Assembly: GCA_036346395.1 (NCBI GenBank)
Contig: CM070599.1
Coordinates: forward strand, 6,935,232 to 6,999,231
Origin: Hsuehochloa calcarea
Lineage: Eukaryota > Streptophyta > Magnoliopsida > Poales > Poaceae
DNA length: 64,000 nt
Reading direction: 5' to 3'
Below are positions 1 through 10,712 of this stretch, in pieces; positions within the stretch are counted from its first letter, which is position 1, and each line of letters opens with the position of its first letter. The position numbers and the translations under genes are program-made. The notes under the pieces are model-generated. The model saw only the letters and a list, made by a program, of their open reading frames with translations. It had not been told where the DNA came from and ran no database searches.

Positions 1-101
1 GATTCCTCAAAGTTCAGTGGTCGAACCATTCTGAGGATGAGGCCACTTGGGAAAGGGAAGATCGTCTCCGTGCAGACTATCCATCTTTCTTTACCGAGTG
101 A
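1..101 (+). CDS. Gypsy element A polyprotein, C-terminal end only
   Basis: The last 33 codons of a Ty3/gypsy polyprotein, ending in TGA at 99-101. The readable end includes WSNHSEDEATWE, the tail of a chromodomain-like module of the chromovirus type. This domain follows integrase in the family and is thought to direct integration to chromatin. The same peptide closes the pol frame of element B (19740-19870), so A and B are one family. Relative to B, A has one extra T in a T-run near 90, which shifts the frame and ends the protein earlier. The rest of the gene lies outside the window. Confidence 0.9.
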   Translation, partial: FLKVQWSNHSEDEATWEREDRLRADYPSFFTE

Positions 102-126
102 GCCAAATCTCGGGACGAGATTTTTG

Positions 127-142
127 TAAGGGGGGGAGGTTT
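127..142 (+). other. Polypurine tract of element A
   Basis: GTAAGGGGGGGAGGTT lies directly before the LTR start TGTAACATCCC. This is where plus-strand DNA synthesis is primed during reverse transcription. The same tract precedes the 3' LTR of element B at 19868-19883. Confidence 0.85.
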
Positions 143-1824
143 TGTAACATCCCAAAAATAGATTTGTGTTTCCAATGTAAGAAAATAAGCAGAAATTAAA
201 ACTTTTCTTGCATCTGGAAGCCCTTGATCATTTTTGTAATTCTTTTAAAGAGAATTATGCAAAATCAAATTCGAATCCTCATCTGACTCTAATAAAAAAA
301 ATCTCCTTGTCATAGATCTTGTGCCAAACCCTGGGAAATCTTTTCCCTGAGTTCTAGGGAGGCTTGGCAACACTCCTGAATTATCCCGTGATTTTTAGAA
401 ATTATTTGATAATTTTTGGAGGCAAGTCAAATTTGGTCAAACCCTGTTTCTCCTCTTCTGGAATTTTGGGAGAAAAATTCAGTGCGTTAAAATCTCTGAA
501 ACTTTTATGGGAGGTTCCTCCTTCTGTTAGCAAGCTCTAGTTAAAATTTCATAAATTTTGGAGTTTGTTTGCTACCTCAAATAATTCCTCAAAAATCAGA
601 TGTTTAGTATTCAAATCCTAACTGGTTTGCACTGTTCCTTAGGTTCGAACCGGACTCGGGCTCGAGCCACTGGACTCGGTCCAGTCAACTAATCGCACCG
701 GCGTGGTCGATCGGGTGCGCAGGTCGTGAGCCGTTGGATCGGCATCGAACGGTCTTCGACCAGCCGAATAATGGAATCGTTTTAATCCACCCAATCTAAC
801 TCAGCCGTTGGATCGGCATCGAACGGTCCTCGACCAGCCGAACGACGGGATAGTTTCAACCCACTCGATCTAACTCAGCCTTTCGATTTCAATCCGACGA
901 TCGACGAGTTGTCTACTTTCTCCGTCGACGCGCAGCGTGGCGGCGACCATGGCGTCTTGCAGAGGAGAAAACGAGCAGCGTGCAGTCCACTCTGTGGTCA
1001 CCTTTAAACGGCTAGCTCTGCGTGCATTAAATGCCTGTCGCGCTCCTCCCTTAGAAGGTCATGATTCAACTGCTCCCATCGCTCTCAAGTGCTCTCATGG
1101 CAGTGTTGACCCGACTGGAAAACCCAGCCGTTGCTCTCTGCCATTGCTCTATTTAAACTCCATTGCTTCACCCTTAGCTTCCTTTAGCACTTCCGAAACT
1201 CCAGCTAGCACTCACCACCTTGCTTGAGCTGCGCAGCCTGCAAATCCCTCGACCACCTTTGTTGAGTGTGGAGCTTGGTGGAGGCGGCAACAGGGTTTTC
1301 TTCTTCAAGTCTTTGCCCCTCTGCTCCCCATTACTCTCGGGCTTAACCTCACTCGGTTAGGTTCTCTCTTTGCTCAGGTCGCTGTGGCCTAGTGAGGACC
1401 TTACCGCCGCCGTTCGGTCACTAGTCGCCGGGGCCACTCCGTGGGTCTCTGGTCGTCCTTCAGCTCAGGTAGTTTCGCATTGCCCTATAGGAGCTTAGGT
1501 GTGTTTTCGTTGCTCTTTTGGTATTGTCCGTTCAGGGGTTCTCCCGAGCCATACCTGCTCGGCCGCACTCCGTGGTCGTACCGCCGTAGCAGCCATACTC
1601 CGACCAGTACTGGCCGCCGGTCGGACCGTTAAACTTTTAGACACTCATCCCTGCCCTTGGCTGGCGCCGCTGTGGTCGGATAAGCCGCCGAGCCACTGGC
1701 AAAGCGTGCGGGAGGCGCTGCCTTGTGGTCGGAATTCCGACCAGTCACTGTAGCTTGGTCGTTTCGACCAGATGCAGTATTATGATGGGTAAATATGACA
1801 TCACGTAGTCCCCAGAAGTACCCC

Positions 1825-1838
1825 TTATATATATAAGG
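1825..1838 (+). promoter_or_regulatory. Predicted TATA box of LTR A
   Basis: TTATATATATAAGG in a conserved setting. The B copy has the same element at 12315-12328. Just upstream, A reads TGACATCACG where B reads TGACGTCCCG, a possible bZIP-type site. Transcription would start about 30 bases downstream, at the first hairpin of the leader. Confidence 0.6.
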
Positions 1839-1854
1839 GAGAGGCCTACCAAGT

Positions 1855-2086
1855 GATTGCAAGTTCTCCTACAATCACCCCCATAGTCGTAAGTCTTACT
1901 ACGACTATGTCAGGGTCATAAGTTCTTCTACGACTTGTACCTAGTCGTAAGTCCGTCTACGACTAGTACCCAGTCGTAAGTTCTTCTACGACTGGTACCT
2001 AGTCGTAAGTCCGTTACGACTAGTACCCAGTCGTAAGTTCTTCTACGACCACTACCTGGTCGTAAGTCCTTCTCTTGGTCGTATCT
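1855..2086 (+). repeat. Tandem hairpin array in LTR A leader (about 6 units plus a leading hairpin)
   Basis: Repeated units of about 31 bases, each a short inverted repeat such as TAGTCGTA...TACGACTA or CCAGTCGTA...TACGACTGG around an 8-base loop. GTAAGT spans stem and loop in most units. It begins where transcription is predicted to start, so the hairpins would lie in the RNA leader. Element B carries a longer version. Confidence 0.85.
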
Positions 2087-4037
2087 TTGGCATTAAGAAT
2101 CCAAGTCAATTGGTTCTTGTTGCTAAATTCTTTATAAATGATTCTCTTGCTACTGTAAAATTTTCAGAATTTTTGGAGAAAGTTTGTTGTTGAGTCTTTG
2201 TGTTTTTCTTCGTTCTTATCGGTTCTTTTTCGCCTTCTCGTTAGGATCCGAAGAACACATTGACAACATAATTGATCCTCAGCAACATCTTGACCCACAG
2301 CAAGCAGGCAAGCAGTTTGATCATGTTAATCCCATTAATTTTTCAAGTCTATTATATTGATTTCAACTTGTATGTATGCATTGCTATTTTGTTGTCAAAT
2401 TATGGTTAGTATCCTATAGTTGCATAATCTGTAGGACTTGTTTATCCTCTACTACCATGAGCTTAGGTTATTGGCTGTGGTCGTAGTTCGGTGGATGGAC
2501 TCTTGTCACTTAGTAGCTTTCGATTTGAAGTTGCTTAGAAATGCTTAGTTTCGGTAGCAATGGGCGATCATCGATTTTAGTCGATGATCTTGATCACACC
2601 TCTAAATATTATTCCATTATGTCTAGCACTTGTGCTTTGTTATTTTGTAAAGTCAAAACCTGAAAATGGAAAATTGATTTGGACTTGGGCAAGTGGTCGG
2701 ATGGTGGGTTATTGGGTTTGTGGATGTCTTGCCTAAGTCAACAAGGACCTAACATCTTGTGTCACACTCTCCTAGTATTTTTGCGTGCTAACCACGCGAG
2801 AGGGATATGGGACCTCTCTTGACTTAGTACTTTGGCGTGTGTTATCTCCGAGTCACAAGAGGGGGTTGTGTGTGTTGTGCGAAACATGATATGTGTTCTT
2901 ATGTTGGGTGTACGGTGGTGGAGATTCCGGGTAGGCTCTCCACCTCGAGGAGCATTGTAGTTGTCCAAGGCTTTACCTGAGACGGGTAGTTGGCCGAGGC
3001 TTTACAATGACTCCGACACAACGTATGGGTTTCTATCCATACTGGCGGCTAGCTCGTGGGTAATACACAATATTGGAAATGTCTCGTAGGACTTAGCCGT
3101 GCCGGCATACCTAAGGAAGTGTGCTTAATAGCTTGGCAAAAAGTCGGTCTGGCGTGTGGTTACATTGGTACACCCCTGCAGGGTATAAAACTATTCGAAT
3201 AGCCTCGTCCTAGGTTATGGACACGCTTGGTTAGGTTTTGCAAGAGTTAGACTACAACCTTTTAAATTAAAATTTGACATGGGTGATATGAATGGGTAAT
3301 TCATGCTATTGTTGTGGTGGCTAATGGTTTAGTCACTTCCAGGACTGTTGTTGTCTTCTATCTACTGTTATATTGTTGTCTTTTTCGGTTATTTGAACAG
3401 TAAAAACAGATTTTTCAACTTGCTTTTAAATGTACTACATTATTGCAAATAAAGTTTGCTTTGTGCTGAAAATGAAACATACAGCCTCCACTTAAATAAG
3501 CTTGCATATAGTTATGTACAGGTCTGTTACTCTACACGTAAGTCTTGCGAGTACATTCCATGTACTCACCCGGCTTTGCTTGGCTCTTTGTTGCAGGGGA
3601 GGAAGGTGAGCCCCAAGGGCCTCACTTTTGTGAAATGTGCTGTGGATTCGATGACTAGCTTGGCGGTCCGGTCGGTTGCCTTGTGGGTTAAAGGCACACT
3701 GATTGGCTCTTTTGGTTTATGGCTATCTTATGGTACTTTTGTTTCCGCTGTTCAATTTCTTTATGTATATGTCATTTGGCCGGTCGGCCTCTATTTTGTA
3801 ATAACTATCTTCTATTTATGTTATCTTCTGGTTGTTGTTTTGCTTCGGTTCTATGTGAATGAATCTAATTGATGCATGAACTTTGTAAAGAGGTGTGTAT
3901 ACTGCATGTCTGGGAAGTATACATGTCTCGAGTCTCGGCTTATCAGAATTGTAATGCTAGGGCCGAATGGATGGCTAAGCATTACAAGCCCGATAAACCG
4001 GGGTCTCACAGTCGAGTCCTTCGGGATCGATGACCTT

Positions 4038-6064
4038 CTAAGCAATTGAGTTAAAGAAATAACACAGCCTAAAGATTGCCACTCGGATCCTGTTTGGCAA
4101 GATACTCCAAATTGCAACAGGAAACATTTGTGTCATCAGCACATGACAATCATGAGACTTCATACCAATTAATTTCAAATCTTTAATGGAAACAAGTTTC
4201 TTAATATTGGCAGAGTAACCGGACAAAACTTTTACACCATGTAAGCTTTGACACAGTTCATTTCTCTCGGCCTTGGACAAAGTGTAGCAAGCCGGGGGAA
4301 GGTACGTTCGTCCTTTATCGGTCTCTTTCGGTGCTAACTCGGTTCTTATGTTCATATCAACCAAGTCACACCGTGCGTTAACACCGTCTTTTGTTTTGCC
4401 ACTAATGTTCAGTAAGAGACCAATCAAGCTATCACATACATTCTTCTCCACGTGCATAACGTCGATGCAGTGGCGAACTTCTAAGTGCTCCCAATAAGGC
4501 AAGTCCCAAAAAAATTGACCGCTTGTTCCAGATGTTTTTCTGAGGGTTCCTTAATTTACGTCCCTTGCCAAGCACAACATCGATATCCTTAACCATATCA
4601 TAGACCTCTTTCCCTCTAAAAGCCCTTGGAGCTGAACCGTCCTCCTTATTTCCGTCGAATTGTTTATTCATCTTGCGGTATAGGTGAATCCTGGGAAGGA
4701 ACCTACGGTGATGCATATCCTCGTTATTTCAGCCATACACTCTCGGTACCATTTAAGCAGTGCGGATAGGCTTTGGCTCCTTTTGTACTGAACCCCGATA
4801 TGTTACCAAGGGCTGGAAAATCATTGATGCTGCAGAATAACATAGCGCGTAAAGTGAAGTTCTCTTGTTTGTACGTATCCCATACTTGTACCCCTTCGTT
4901 CCAAAGTGTCACAAGATCTTCCAGCAATGGTGCTAGGTACACATCAATATCGTTCCCAGGTTGCTTCGGCACTTGGATAAGTAGTGACAACAAAATGTAT
5001 TTCTGCTTCATACACAGCCAAGGAGGAAGGTTGTACATACATAGATTCACGGGCCAAGTGCTATGTCGGCTGCTCATGTTACCGAAAGGATTCATTCTGT
5101 CCGTACTCAACCCTAAGCTTATGTTCCTCGGTTCCGCACCGAACTCTTCGAAGCTCCGATCGAAGTTTCTACACTGGGCAGAATCAGCAGGGTGTCTGAG
5201 CTTCCCATCTTTCTTACGCTCCTCCGAGTGTCAACGCATCAATCTTGCCTCCTTTCGGTTCGCAAATAAACGCTTCGAACATGGGATCACAGGCAGATAC
5301 CACAATATCTTAGCAGGAGGTCCTTGCTTCGTCTTAGCAGTATTCTTACGCTTGTATCGGGATGCTTTGCATATGGGACATACATGCATGTCTGCATACT
5401 CTTTACGGTAGAGGATACAATCGTTTGGACATGCATGTATTCTTTCTACTTCCATTCTCAATTGACAAAGAACCTTCTTAGCTTGGTAGGTCGTGCTGGG
5501 CAACACGTTTCCCTCTGGAAGGATGTCAGCTAAGAGACCTAACAACGTCGTAAAACGCTTATCGGACCAACCATTGCTTGCCTTCAATTTCAACAGTTCA
5601 AGCACGGTTGACAACCTTGTGTATTCCGGCTTGCAGCCAGGGAACAAAGGTTTCCCCGAGTCCTCCATTAAGCCCTCGAATCTACAAAACTCTCTCTCAC
5701 CGTAGTTCCCTTCTGCATCGCGTAGCATCTGATCCAGATTGTCATCATGCGACCTATCATCATCAAAAGCACATTCCATACCCTCAATATCGTTGACTTC
5801 CTCGGCGATGTCGTCATTACTGACTTCCGGTATAATCTGCTCTTCACCGTGACTACTCCAACATGTATATCCTTTTTTGAAACCCCTTCGTATTAAGTGA
5901 GCTTCAATCTGCGCCGGGTTGTTAAACATTTTCATATTACCGCAATCAATGCATGGACAGTACATAAATTTTATCCCCTTCATCAACATATCCTGCTCGA
6001 CCGCTCTTCTAAAAGCAAACACGCCATTAATACACTCTTCACTCACACGGTTCTCAATGTACAT
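4038..6064 (-). pseudogene. CACTA tnp2-family transposase, broken
   Basis: Reads from 6064 leftward. The first part (6064-5231) has the transposase-associated N-terminal domain with Cys pairs (CPCIDCGN), then the start of the tnp2 core, including zinc-like CPNDCILY and CPIC motifs. The core continues in fragments 5110-4724 (GLSTDRMNPFGN, LPPWLC, PKQPGNDIDVYL), 4716-4432 and 4502-4038 (HCIDVMHVEKNV). Breaks: TGA at 5231-5233, where the family normally has Trp; a frame change near 4724; and another near 4507-4515 in a run of A's. TNPD-type transposases bind the element ends and catalyse cut-and-paste movement in the nucleus; this copy cannot make a whole protein. The C-terminus is lost at LTR A. 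Confidence 0.88.
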
Positions 6065-6284
6065 CTAGTTTCGGTCCATCTACACGTATACGCATGCAAC
6101 AAATTAATTAGTGTTAAATTATATTAATAAACTGCAAGTATCGTTCATAATGACCAAACACATTAGTGATTAGTCTAGAGCAAATATAAAGGGTTACAAA
6201 TCGTTACACATTAGTGATTAGTCTAGAGTAAAAATAAAGGGTTACAGATCGTTACCCTTCTCTCCAAGGTGGCGCAATGTGGGA

Positions 6285-6470
6285 GGAGGCAATAGAGGTG
6301 CCGCAATGGGGGAGGAGGAGGCAGGGGTAACAGCTCAAAACGGAATGGGCAGCAATGTGCATGGAAGCAGGCAGCAGCAGCAGGGTGGCGCAACAGGGGA
6401 GGAGGCAGCAGCAGCAGGGTGGCCAATGGGGAGGAGGAGCAGCAGCAGTAGGGTGGCGCCGCCTCAAATG
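6285..6470. repeat. GGCAGCAGCAGCAGGGTGG short-repeat tract
   Basis: A purine-rich tract in the CACTA 1 untranslated end, made of irregular repeats of GGAGGAGG and GGCAGCAGCAGCAGGGTGG (about three copies between 6365 and 6460). The open frames across it on both strands are low-complexity artefacts. Confidence 0.7.
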
Positions 6471-6484
6471 GAATGGAAAGGGGG

Positions 6485-6619
6485 CCTGTCGGGAGCATCT
6501 ATTTATAGTGCTTGTATATCACAAACGGTTCTTTACAAGAACCGTCTGTGATACTTATTTATCACAGACGGTTAACGAAAAACATTGGGGTGTCTAGTAT
6601 AGCATGTTTTGTAGTAGTG
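6485..6619 (-). repeat. CACTA 1 terminal and subterminal repeats
   Basis: Contains ACAAACGGTTCT / AGAACCGTCTGTGA and TCACAGACGGTT in alternating orientation, ending in the terminal motif at 6611-6619. The matching end of CACTA 2 is at 22040-22144 and shares the first 15 terminal bases and the ACAGACGGTT motif. Confidence 0.82.
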
Positions 6620-6639
6620 AGTGCTCCACAATCATTGAG

Positions 6640-8374
6640 TCATTGCATCTTATATGGGGCAGGATGACATTGTTGTTTTAGTCCCAGTCGTTCTACCAAT
6701 TCTAGACTTGCTATGTTATTGCAGCTTCCATTATCAACAATAATACTGCATACCTTGGTCTTGATGGTACCTCGAGTGTGAAATAGGTTATGTCGCTGAC
6801 TATTCTCTCCTTTCACAACATTAACACTAAGCACATGTCAAGAGATAAAACAATTGTTGTCTCCATCATCAGCGGGAATACCATCATCATCCGATGCTTC
6901 TTCATGTAGCCCATCCTCCTCTGGCTCACTCGTAGATTCTCATTCTCCTTGTTCACTAACAAGCATGTTTCTTCTACTAGGCACTCATAGGTAATGTGCC
7001 CACGCCCTTGGCACTTATGGCACTGAATTTCGTAGCTACGAGATGTGGATACTGCTGCTGATGTGGCAGATGATGCTCCTATTTTCCAGTAGAGCGTTGA
7101 TTATCTTGGTGTCCTGTAGGTGAAGAAGCCGACGAAGGTGTAGACTTGGCAGCAGGAGTATATGGAGACGTCCCAGCAGGGGCTCCTGGAGAATGATGAC
7201 CAGTAGAGGATGTACTCGGCTGTTGTCGATGCCATGGAGCTGAAAAAGAACGGTTCCCAAATAACTGACCTCGTCCTTCTTGTCGAATCTTTCTCTCCGT
7301 GTGTATAGCCTAGGAAACAAGATCTTGAAGATTGTTATAAGAAAACATCTCAACAATACTTAAAATTTCATCATTTGGACCAAGCAGAAATCTTGCAATC
7401 TTGGATTCAGCATCCTCTCTAATTCCAGTACAGATCAAGTGTAATTCCATTTCTTTATAGTACTCATCCACCGTTTTAGACCCTTGTCTTAATGCCTGCA
7501 ACCTATTGCGAAGGTCACGCTGGTAGCTTGAAGGCACAAAGCGCCTTCTCATCACTTGCTTCATTTCCGCCCAGGTATTGATATGATCACGCCCCGATTA
7601 TAGCTGATTTTGTTGCATGTGATTCCACCAAGTGAGGGCATAATCTAAAAATTCAAATGAGGCAAGATTTACCCGCCTTTGATTGGAGAGATTATGGATA
7701 CGAAAAATCTGATCACATTGCTCTTCCCAATCAAGATAAGCATCAGGGTCTTCTATTCCCTTGAATTTATGGACGCTCAACTTGATCTGAGCAATATTAT
7801 CCGGATCATCCCTTTCACGGCGACCTCGAGGCTGTCCTCCCCCACCATAGGCAGCACCACGATGTGGGGATGGATGCTGTCCATAGCTATCATGATCTGT
7901 AAAAGCTTCATTATTGTCATCATATTCTTCTCCATACCTGCGACCGTCATGCACATATTGGTCGTTGAAGCGGACACGGTGGCCAAAACCACGACCATGA
8001 GTTCCTCCCCCATGCTGCAGAATATGTGCAGCTGCGCCTTGGCCACGATGAGCTCCGTCCCCTCGTCCACCAATCCGACCAAGATCTTGCTAGTCGTGGA
8101 AGCTGTCATTAGTAGCAGCTCCCACTGAGTTCTCATCAGTGGCTTCACCATAGTTAATAACAGGGTTAGGTTGATGTAGACCCCCATCTGTAGCGGCGAA
8201 AAGATGTTCATTGAGCATCTGTCCCACGGCCTGAACCAGATCACGTAATTGTTGCATCTCGGCTCGTGTGACTGGTTGTTCATCTCCTTCATGATTTCCC
8301 CCATATACACTTGACTTGGAACCTGCCAAGTTAGTAAAGAGAAAGTGGAATAGGTAATATTTGTAGAATAACAC
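6640..8374 (-). pseudogene. Gypsy element D gag and protease start, broken
   Basis: The gag reads in pieces 8374-8090, 7954-7598 and 7564-7310. It carries the retrotransposon-gag core (YLDWEEQCDQIF, LTWWNHM, RRRFVPSSYQRDL, VDEYYKEMEL). About 7025-6985 encodes a CCHC zinc knuckle (CHKCQGRGHITYEC), used to bind genomic RNA. After that comes an aspartic protease start with the active-site motif VDNGSCNNIAS (6834-6640). Stops at 8090, 7598 and 7310 and at least one frame change break it. Reverse transcriptase, RNase H and integrase are absent, because CACTA 1 interrupts at 6619. The VDNGSC-type protease is common in several grass gypsy lineages; the exact clade is not claimed. Confidence 0.8.
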
Positions 8375-8639
8375 AACCTCACCTCTTACTCACCAATGTT
8401 CTTATGCTTTCTCAATGGACAACAAGAGAGCAAGAGTGGCAGTACATTGGATGTGGTTAACCGATTGAAAGGACACGAATCAAAATCAACCGGGTTCGGT
8501 TTTTTAGTGGGGATTGGTGGGATAAATAAAAAGTGTTGTAGTACTGGAATCAAGTGTCGTAAACCACGCAATGGATACGTGAATGTCACCAGTCCAAAAC
8601 ACCCAAAAAATTTCAGAGCAAGAATATGAAACTTGCAAT

Positions 8640-8756
8640 TTTGACAACCGTAACACAACCCTTTGCTTTCTTCTCTTTTTTCTTCTTTTTCTTCTCTCTT
8701 TTTCTTCTTTCTTTTTTCGTGTTTTCTTTTCTTTCTCTTCTCTTTTTTTGACACTA
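8640..8756 (-). repeat. Purine-rich (GA) tract in element D leader
   Basis: On plus a long TTCTTT/CTCTTTTT run; on the element strand GA-rich. It lies between primer site and gag. Element C has an equivalent tract in the same place (26361-26450). Open frames across it are low-complexity. Confidence 0.7.
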
Positions 8757-8980
8757 AACAGCAAGCTCAACAACTAGAACAAACACGGTGTAAGATATCG
8801 ATGGTGACGAGAAACAGGATGAGCATGAACGACACAAGATTAACAGTACAAAACAAAAGGCTTGGTATTTTTTTGTTTTTGGATCTAGACTCTTAGGATA
8901 GAAATAAAAAAAATCAACACAAGAAAAAGCGATGCACTAAAAGGCTAATTTGTGGATGGAAACCTACTGTGACAATAAAA

Positions 8981-8992
8981 GCTCTGATACCA
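8981..8992 (-). other. Primer binding site of element D (initiator Met-tRNA type)
   Basis: Minus strand TGGTATCAGAGC, complementary to the 3' end of plant initiator methionine tRNA. It lies two bases inside the LTR end ...CGCATCA. This is where minus-strand reverse transcription starts. Confidence 0.85.
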
Positions 8993-8994
8993 AT

Positions 8995-9661
8995 TGATGC
9001 GTACTCGCTAGGGGCTGGCCTGATCTTCACGGCATAGGTTGAAGAACAAAGCGAATCTTGCTGTAGACAGCGGGGATAACTAATTGTGAGCAGTGGAAAA
9101 GGGTAACTAGCTTTAACCTGCCAAGGTTGGATGCGACCAAGTGTTGGAGAGAGACGATCCAAAGCCTTCTGGACTCCGACCCACTATCCGAACAATAACA
9201 GAACCACAATCCGGAACTAATCCACACAAAACGCCCGGAAGAGTAGAGCACGAAATAAGGGATCCCACACGAATCTTCTTGCAAATCCAAGAGAACTCAC
9301 AAGAGCAAAGGAGCAAGGCACTTAGCAGTCTTGCAACAATTTTCATATATCGGTTTGTTAAAAACTCAAAAGTGCCTTCACGGATGGGGAAAGAGGAGTA
9401 TATATACTAGGAACAACCCTCCTAGCTGGGTATGAACATAATTCACCACGTTAGAAGGTGGAAGGCCAACTGGTTGAAGCATTCAAGAAGTCTTCTTGAA
9501 TTCTCGCGTGTCTACTCAACTTCTGCGCAGTCTTTAGTAAAACAGCAATAACTTTCTCCTCGGAAGTCCAAATGACGAGCCGTTTATTGGAGGTGAAACT
9601 AGACTTGATTATATTTCCATTCATATAGGTTATGCACAGTAAAATATGACAGGTTGGTGCA
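8995..9661 (-). repeat. LTR of element D
   Basis: The right-reading end TGATGCG at 8995 is secured by the adjacent primer site. The other end is placed at 9661 by a candidate polypurine tract (minus CAAAGGGCTTGG) and the first TG after it, which is less certain. Length would be about 670 bp. Its TGATGCG end resembles that of element C (26881), suggesting related lineages. Confidence 0.6.
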
Positions 9662-9830
9662 CCAAGCCCTTTGAATGTGACGTATCTGTCATAAGGAAGT
9701 GAACTCCTTCGTTTTTACATAAGTCATACTAGTAGCACATAGTCCTTCTTGTTCCACACTGAGGTACCTAAGTTCAATCAAAGAAGAAGAGGTTGGGGTA
9801 CAACCAAATCATAGGAATCTGAAATGCAGC

Positions 9831-9973
9831 TTAGGTTAGCATTCCCTGGTCATGTATTTGATTAACACGTCTTCTCGTGATTGGTCCTTGATATTGTTGG
9901 TCTTTGAGAATATCTTGGTCGCAGAGATGATCATCTTCAACGTGGTCATTGAAGGTTGGGATGTCCTTATAAG
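9831..9973 (-). pseudogene. Gypsy polyprotein C-terminal fragment
   Basis: Minus-strand peptide ending GPITRRRVNQIHDQ then stop at 9831. A GPITR/GPMTR-type end is typical of one group of grass gypsy polyproteins. It lies upstream of the D LTR, as the 3' internal end of an element should. Its left part is lost at the junction with CACTA 2, with which it makes a chance in-frame fusion (10268-9831). Confidence 0.6.
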
Positions 9974-10560
9974 TGCTGGGCAACACGTTTCCCCCTAGAA
10001 GGATGTCCGCTAGGAGACCTAACAACGCCGTGAAACTCTTGTCGGACCAACCATTGCTTGCCTTCAATTTCTGCAGTTCAAGCATGGTTGACAACCTTGT
10101 GTATTTCGGCTTGCAGCCAGGGAACAAAGGTTTCCCCGAGTCCACCATTAAACCTTTGAATTTAAAAAACTCTCTCTCACTATAGTTCCCTTCTGCATCG
10201 CGTAGCATCTGATCCAGATTGTCATCCTGCAATCTATCCTTATCAAAAGCACAGTCCACATACGGCATATCATTGACTTCCTCGGCGATGTCGTCATTAT
10301 TAACTTCCTGTATAATCTTCTCATCACCGTGACTGGTGCAACATGTATACCCTTTTTGAAACCCCTTCGAATCAAGTGAGCTTTGATCTACGCCGGGTTG
10401 TTAAACATTTTTAGATTACCGCAATTAATGCGTGGACTGTAGATAAAATTTATTCCCTTTTTCAACATATCCTGCTCGGCGGCTCTTCTAAAAGCAAACA
10501 CGCCATTAATGTACTCTTCACTCACACGGTTCTCAACGTACACCCAGTTTCGATCCAACT
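9974..10560 (-). pseudogene. CACTA tnp2 transposase N-terminal fragment
   Basis: Encodes on minus LDQMLRDAEGNYSERE, SGKPLFPGCKP and KASNGWSDKSFTALLGLLAD, matching the first 200 or so residues of the CACTA 1 transposase. Codons for the transposase-associated domain (to 10560) are present but frame-shifted near 10360. No catalytic core remains. Non-functional. Confidence 0.82.
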
Positions 10561-10707
10561 AAACTATGCACATAACAAATTAGTATTAAATTATATTAAT
10601 AAACCGCAAGTATACTTCCTAATAACCAAACATACTAAAATTTATTAGTGTAACCTAGAGCAAATATAAAGGGTTACAGATCGTTACCCTTAGAGTTCAT
10701 GATGAAT

Positions 10708-10712
10708 ATCCC
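10708..10712 (+). repeat. Target-site duplication of element B (left)
   Basis: ATCCC directly before the 5' LTR; the same five bases follow the 3' LTR at 21853-21857. This fixes both ends of element B. Confidence 0.9.

Larger units (their letters stand above)
1..4010 (+). mobile_element. Ty3/gypsy element A (3' end with 3' LTR)
   Basis: The right-hand end of a plus-strand chromovirus (probably Tekay/Del-like, judged from the long LTR and chromodomain): polyprotein end, polypurine tract, then a complete LTR. The flank after 4010 begins gtcga and goes straight into CACTA transposase sequence, so A probably sits in or against CACTA element 1. The 5' half, and with it the partner target-site duplication, is outside the window. 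Confidence 0.88.
143..4010 (+). repeat. 3' LTR of element A (3868 bp)
   Basis: Begins TGTAACATCCC and ends GGGGTCTCACA, the usual TG...CA ends. It aligns along its length with the 5' LTR of element B (10713-14638). It contains a TATA box at 1825-1838, a hairpin array at 1855-2086, a GGCCGGTCGGCC block followed by TGTAATAACT near 3778-3806, and a GAGTAC...GTACTC-type region near 3548. Short open frames inside it (for example 3456-3872) look fortuitous. Confidence 0.92.
4011..6619 (-). mobile_element. CACTA (En/Spm) element 1, truncated and decayed
   Basis: A minus-strand CACTA transposon whose outer end is at 6619 (GTAGTAGTG on plus, i.e. CACTACTACAAAAC on minus). Inside that end lie inverted copies of TCACAGACGGTT, the usual subterminal repeats. 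The transposase follows. The far end is missing because LTR A abuts at 4010. The next three plus-strand bases (agt, 6620-6622) would be its 3-bp target duplication, but the partner is not visible. Confidence 0.85.
6620..9973 (-). mobile_element. Ty3/gypsy element D: gag-protease, leader, LTR and pol end in tandem arrangement
   Basis: On the minus strand, reading from the right: end of a polyprotein (9973-9831), LTR (9661-8995), primer binding site (8992-8981), purine-rich leader, gag (about 8374-7036), protease start (6834-6640). One LTR therefore has a 3' internal end on one side and a 5' internal start on the other. The left side is cut by CACTA 1 at 6619, the right side joins CACTA 2 at about 9974. 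Confidence 0.7.
9974..10712 (-). mobile_element. CACTA element 2, transposase-side fragment
   Basis: Aligns with CACTA 1 from about 5493 rightward: GTGCTGGGCAACACG, then the tnp2 N-terminal region in the same order, then the same AAATATAAAGGGTTACAGA tail. It is interrupted at 10712 by element B and resumes at 21853. The left end is a sharp junction with element D. Confidence 0.85.

Noticed and set aside
3456..3872. 138-codon frame with hydrophobic segments
   Set aside because: It lies wholly inside LTR A, and its counterpart in LTR B (14084-14401) is shorter and frame-shifted; chance frame.
4773..5411. 212-codon plus-strand frame
   Set aside because: It is antisense to the tnp2 transposase, whose conserved motifs are on minus.
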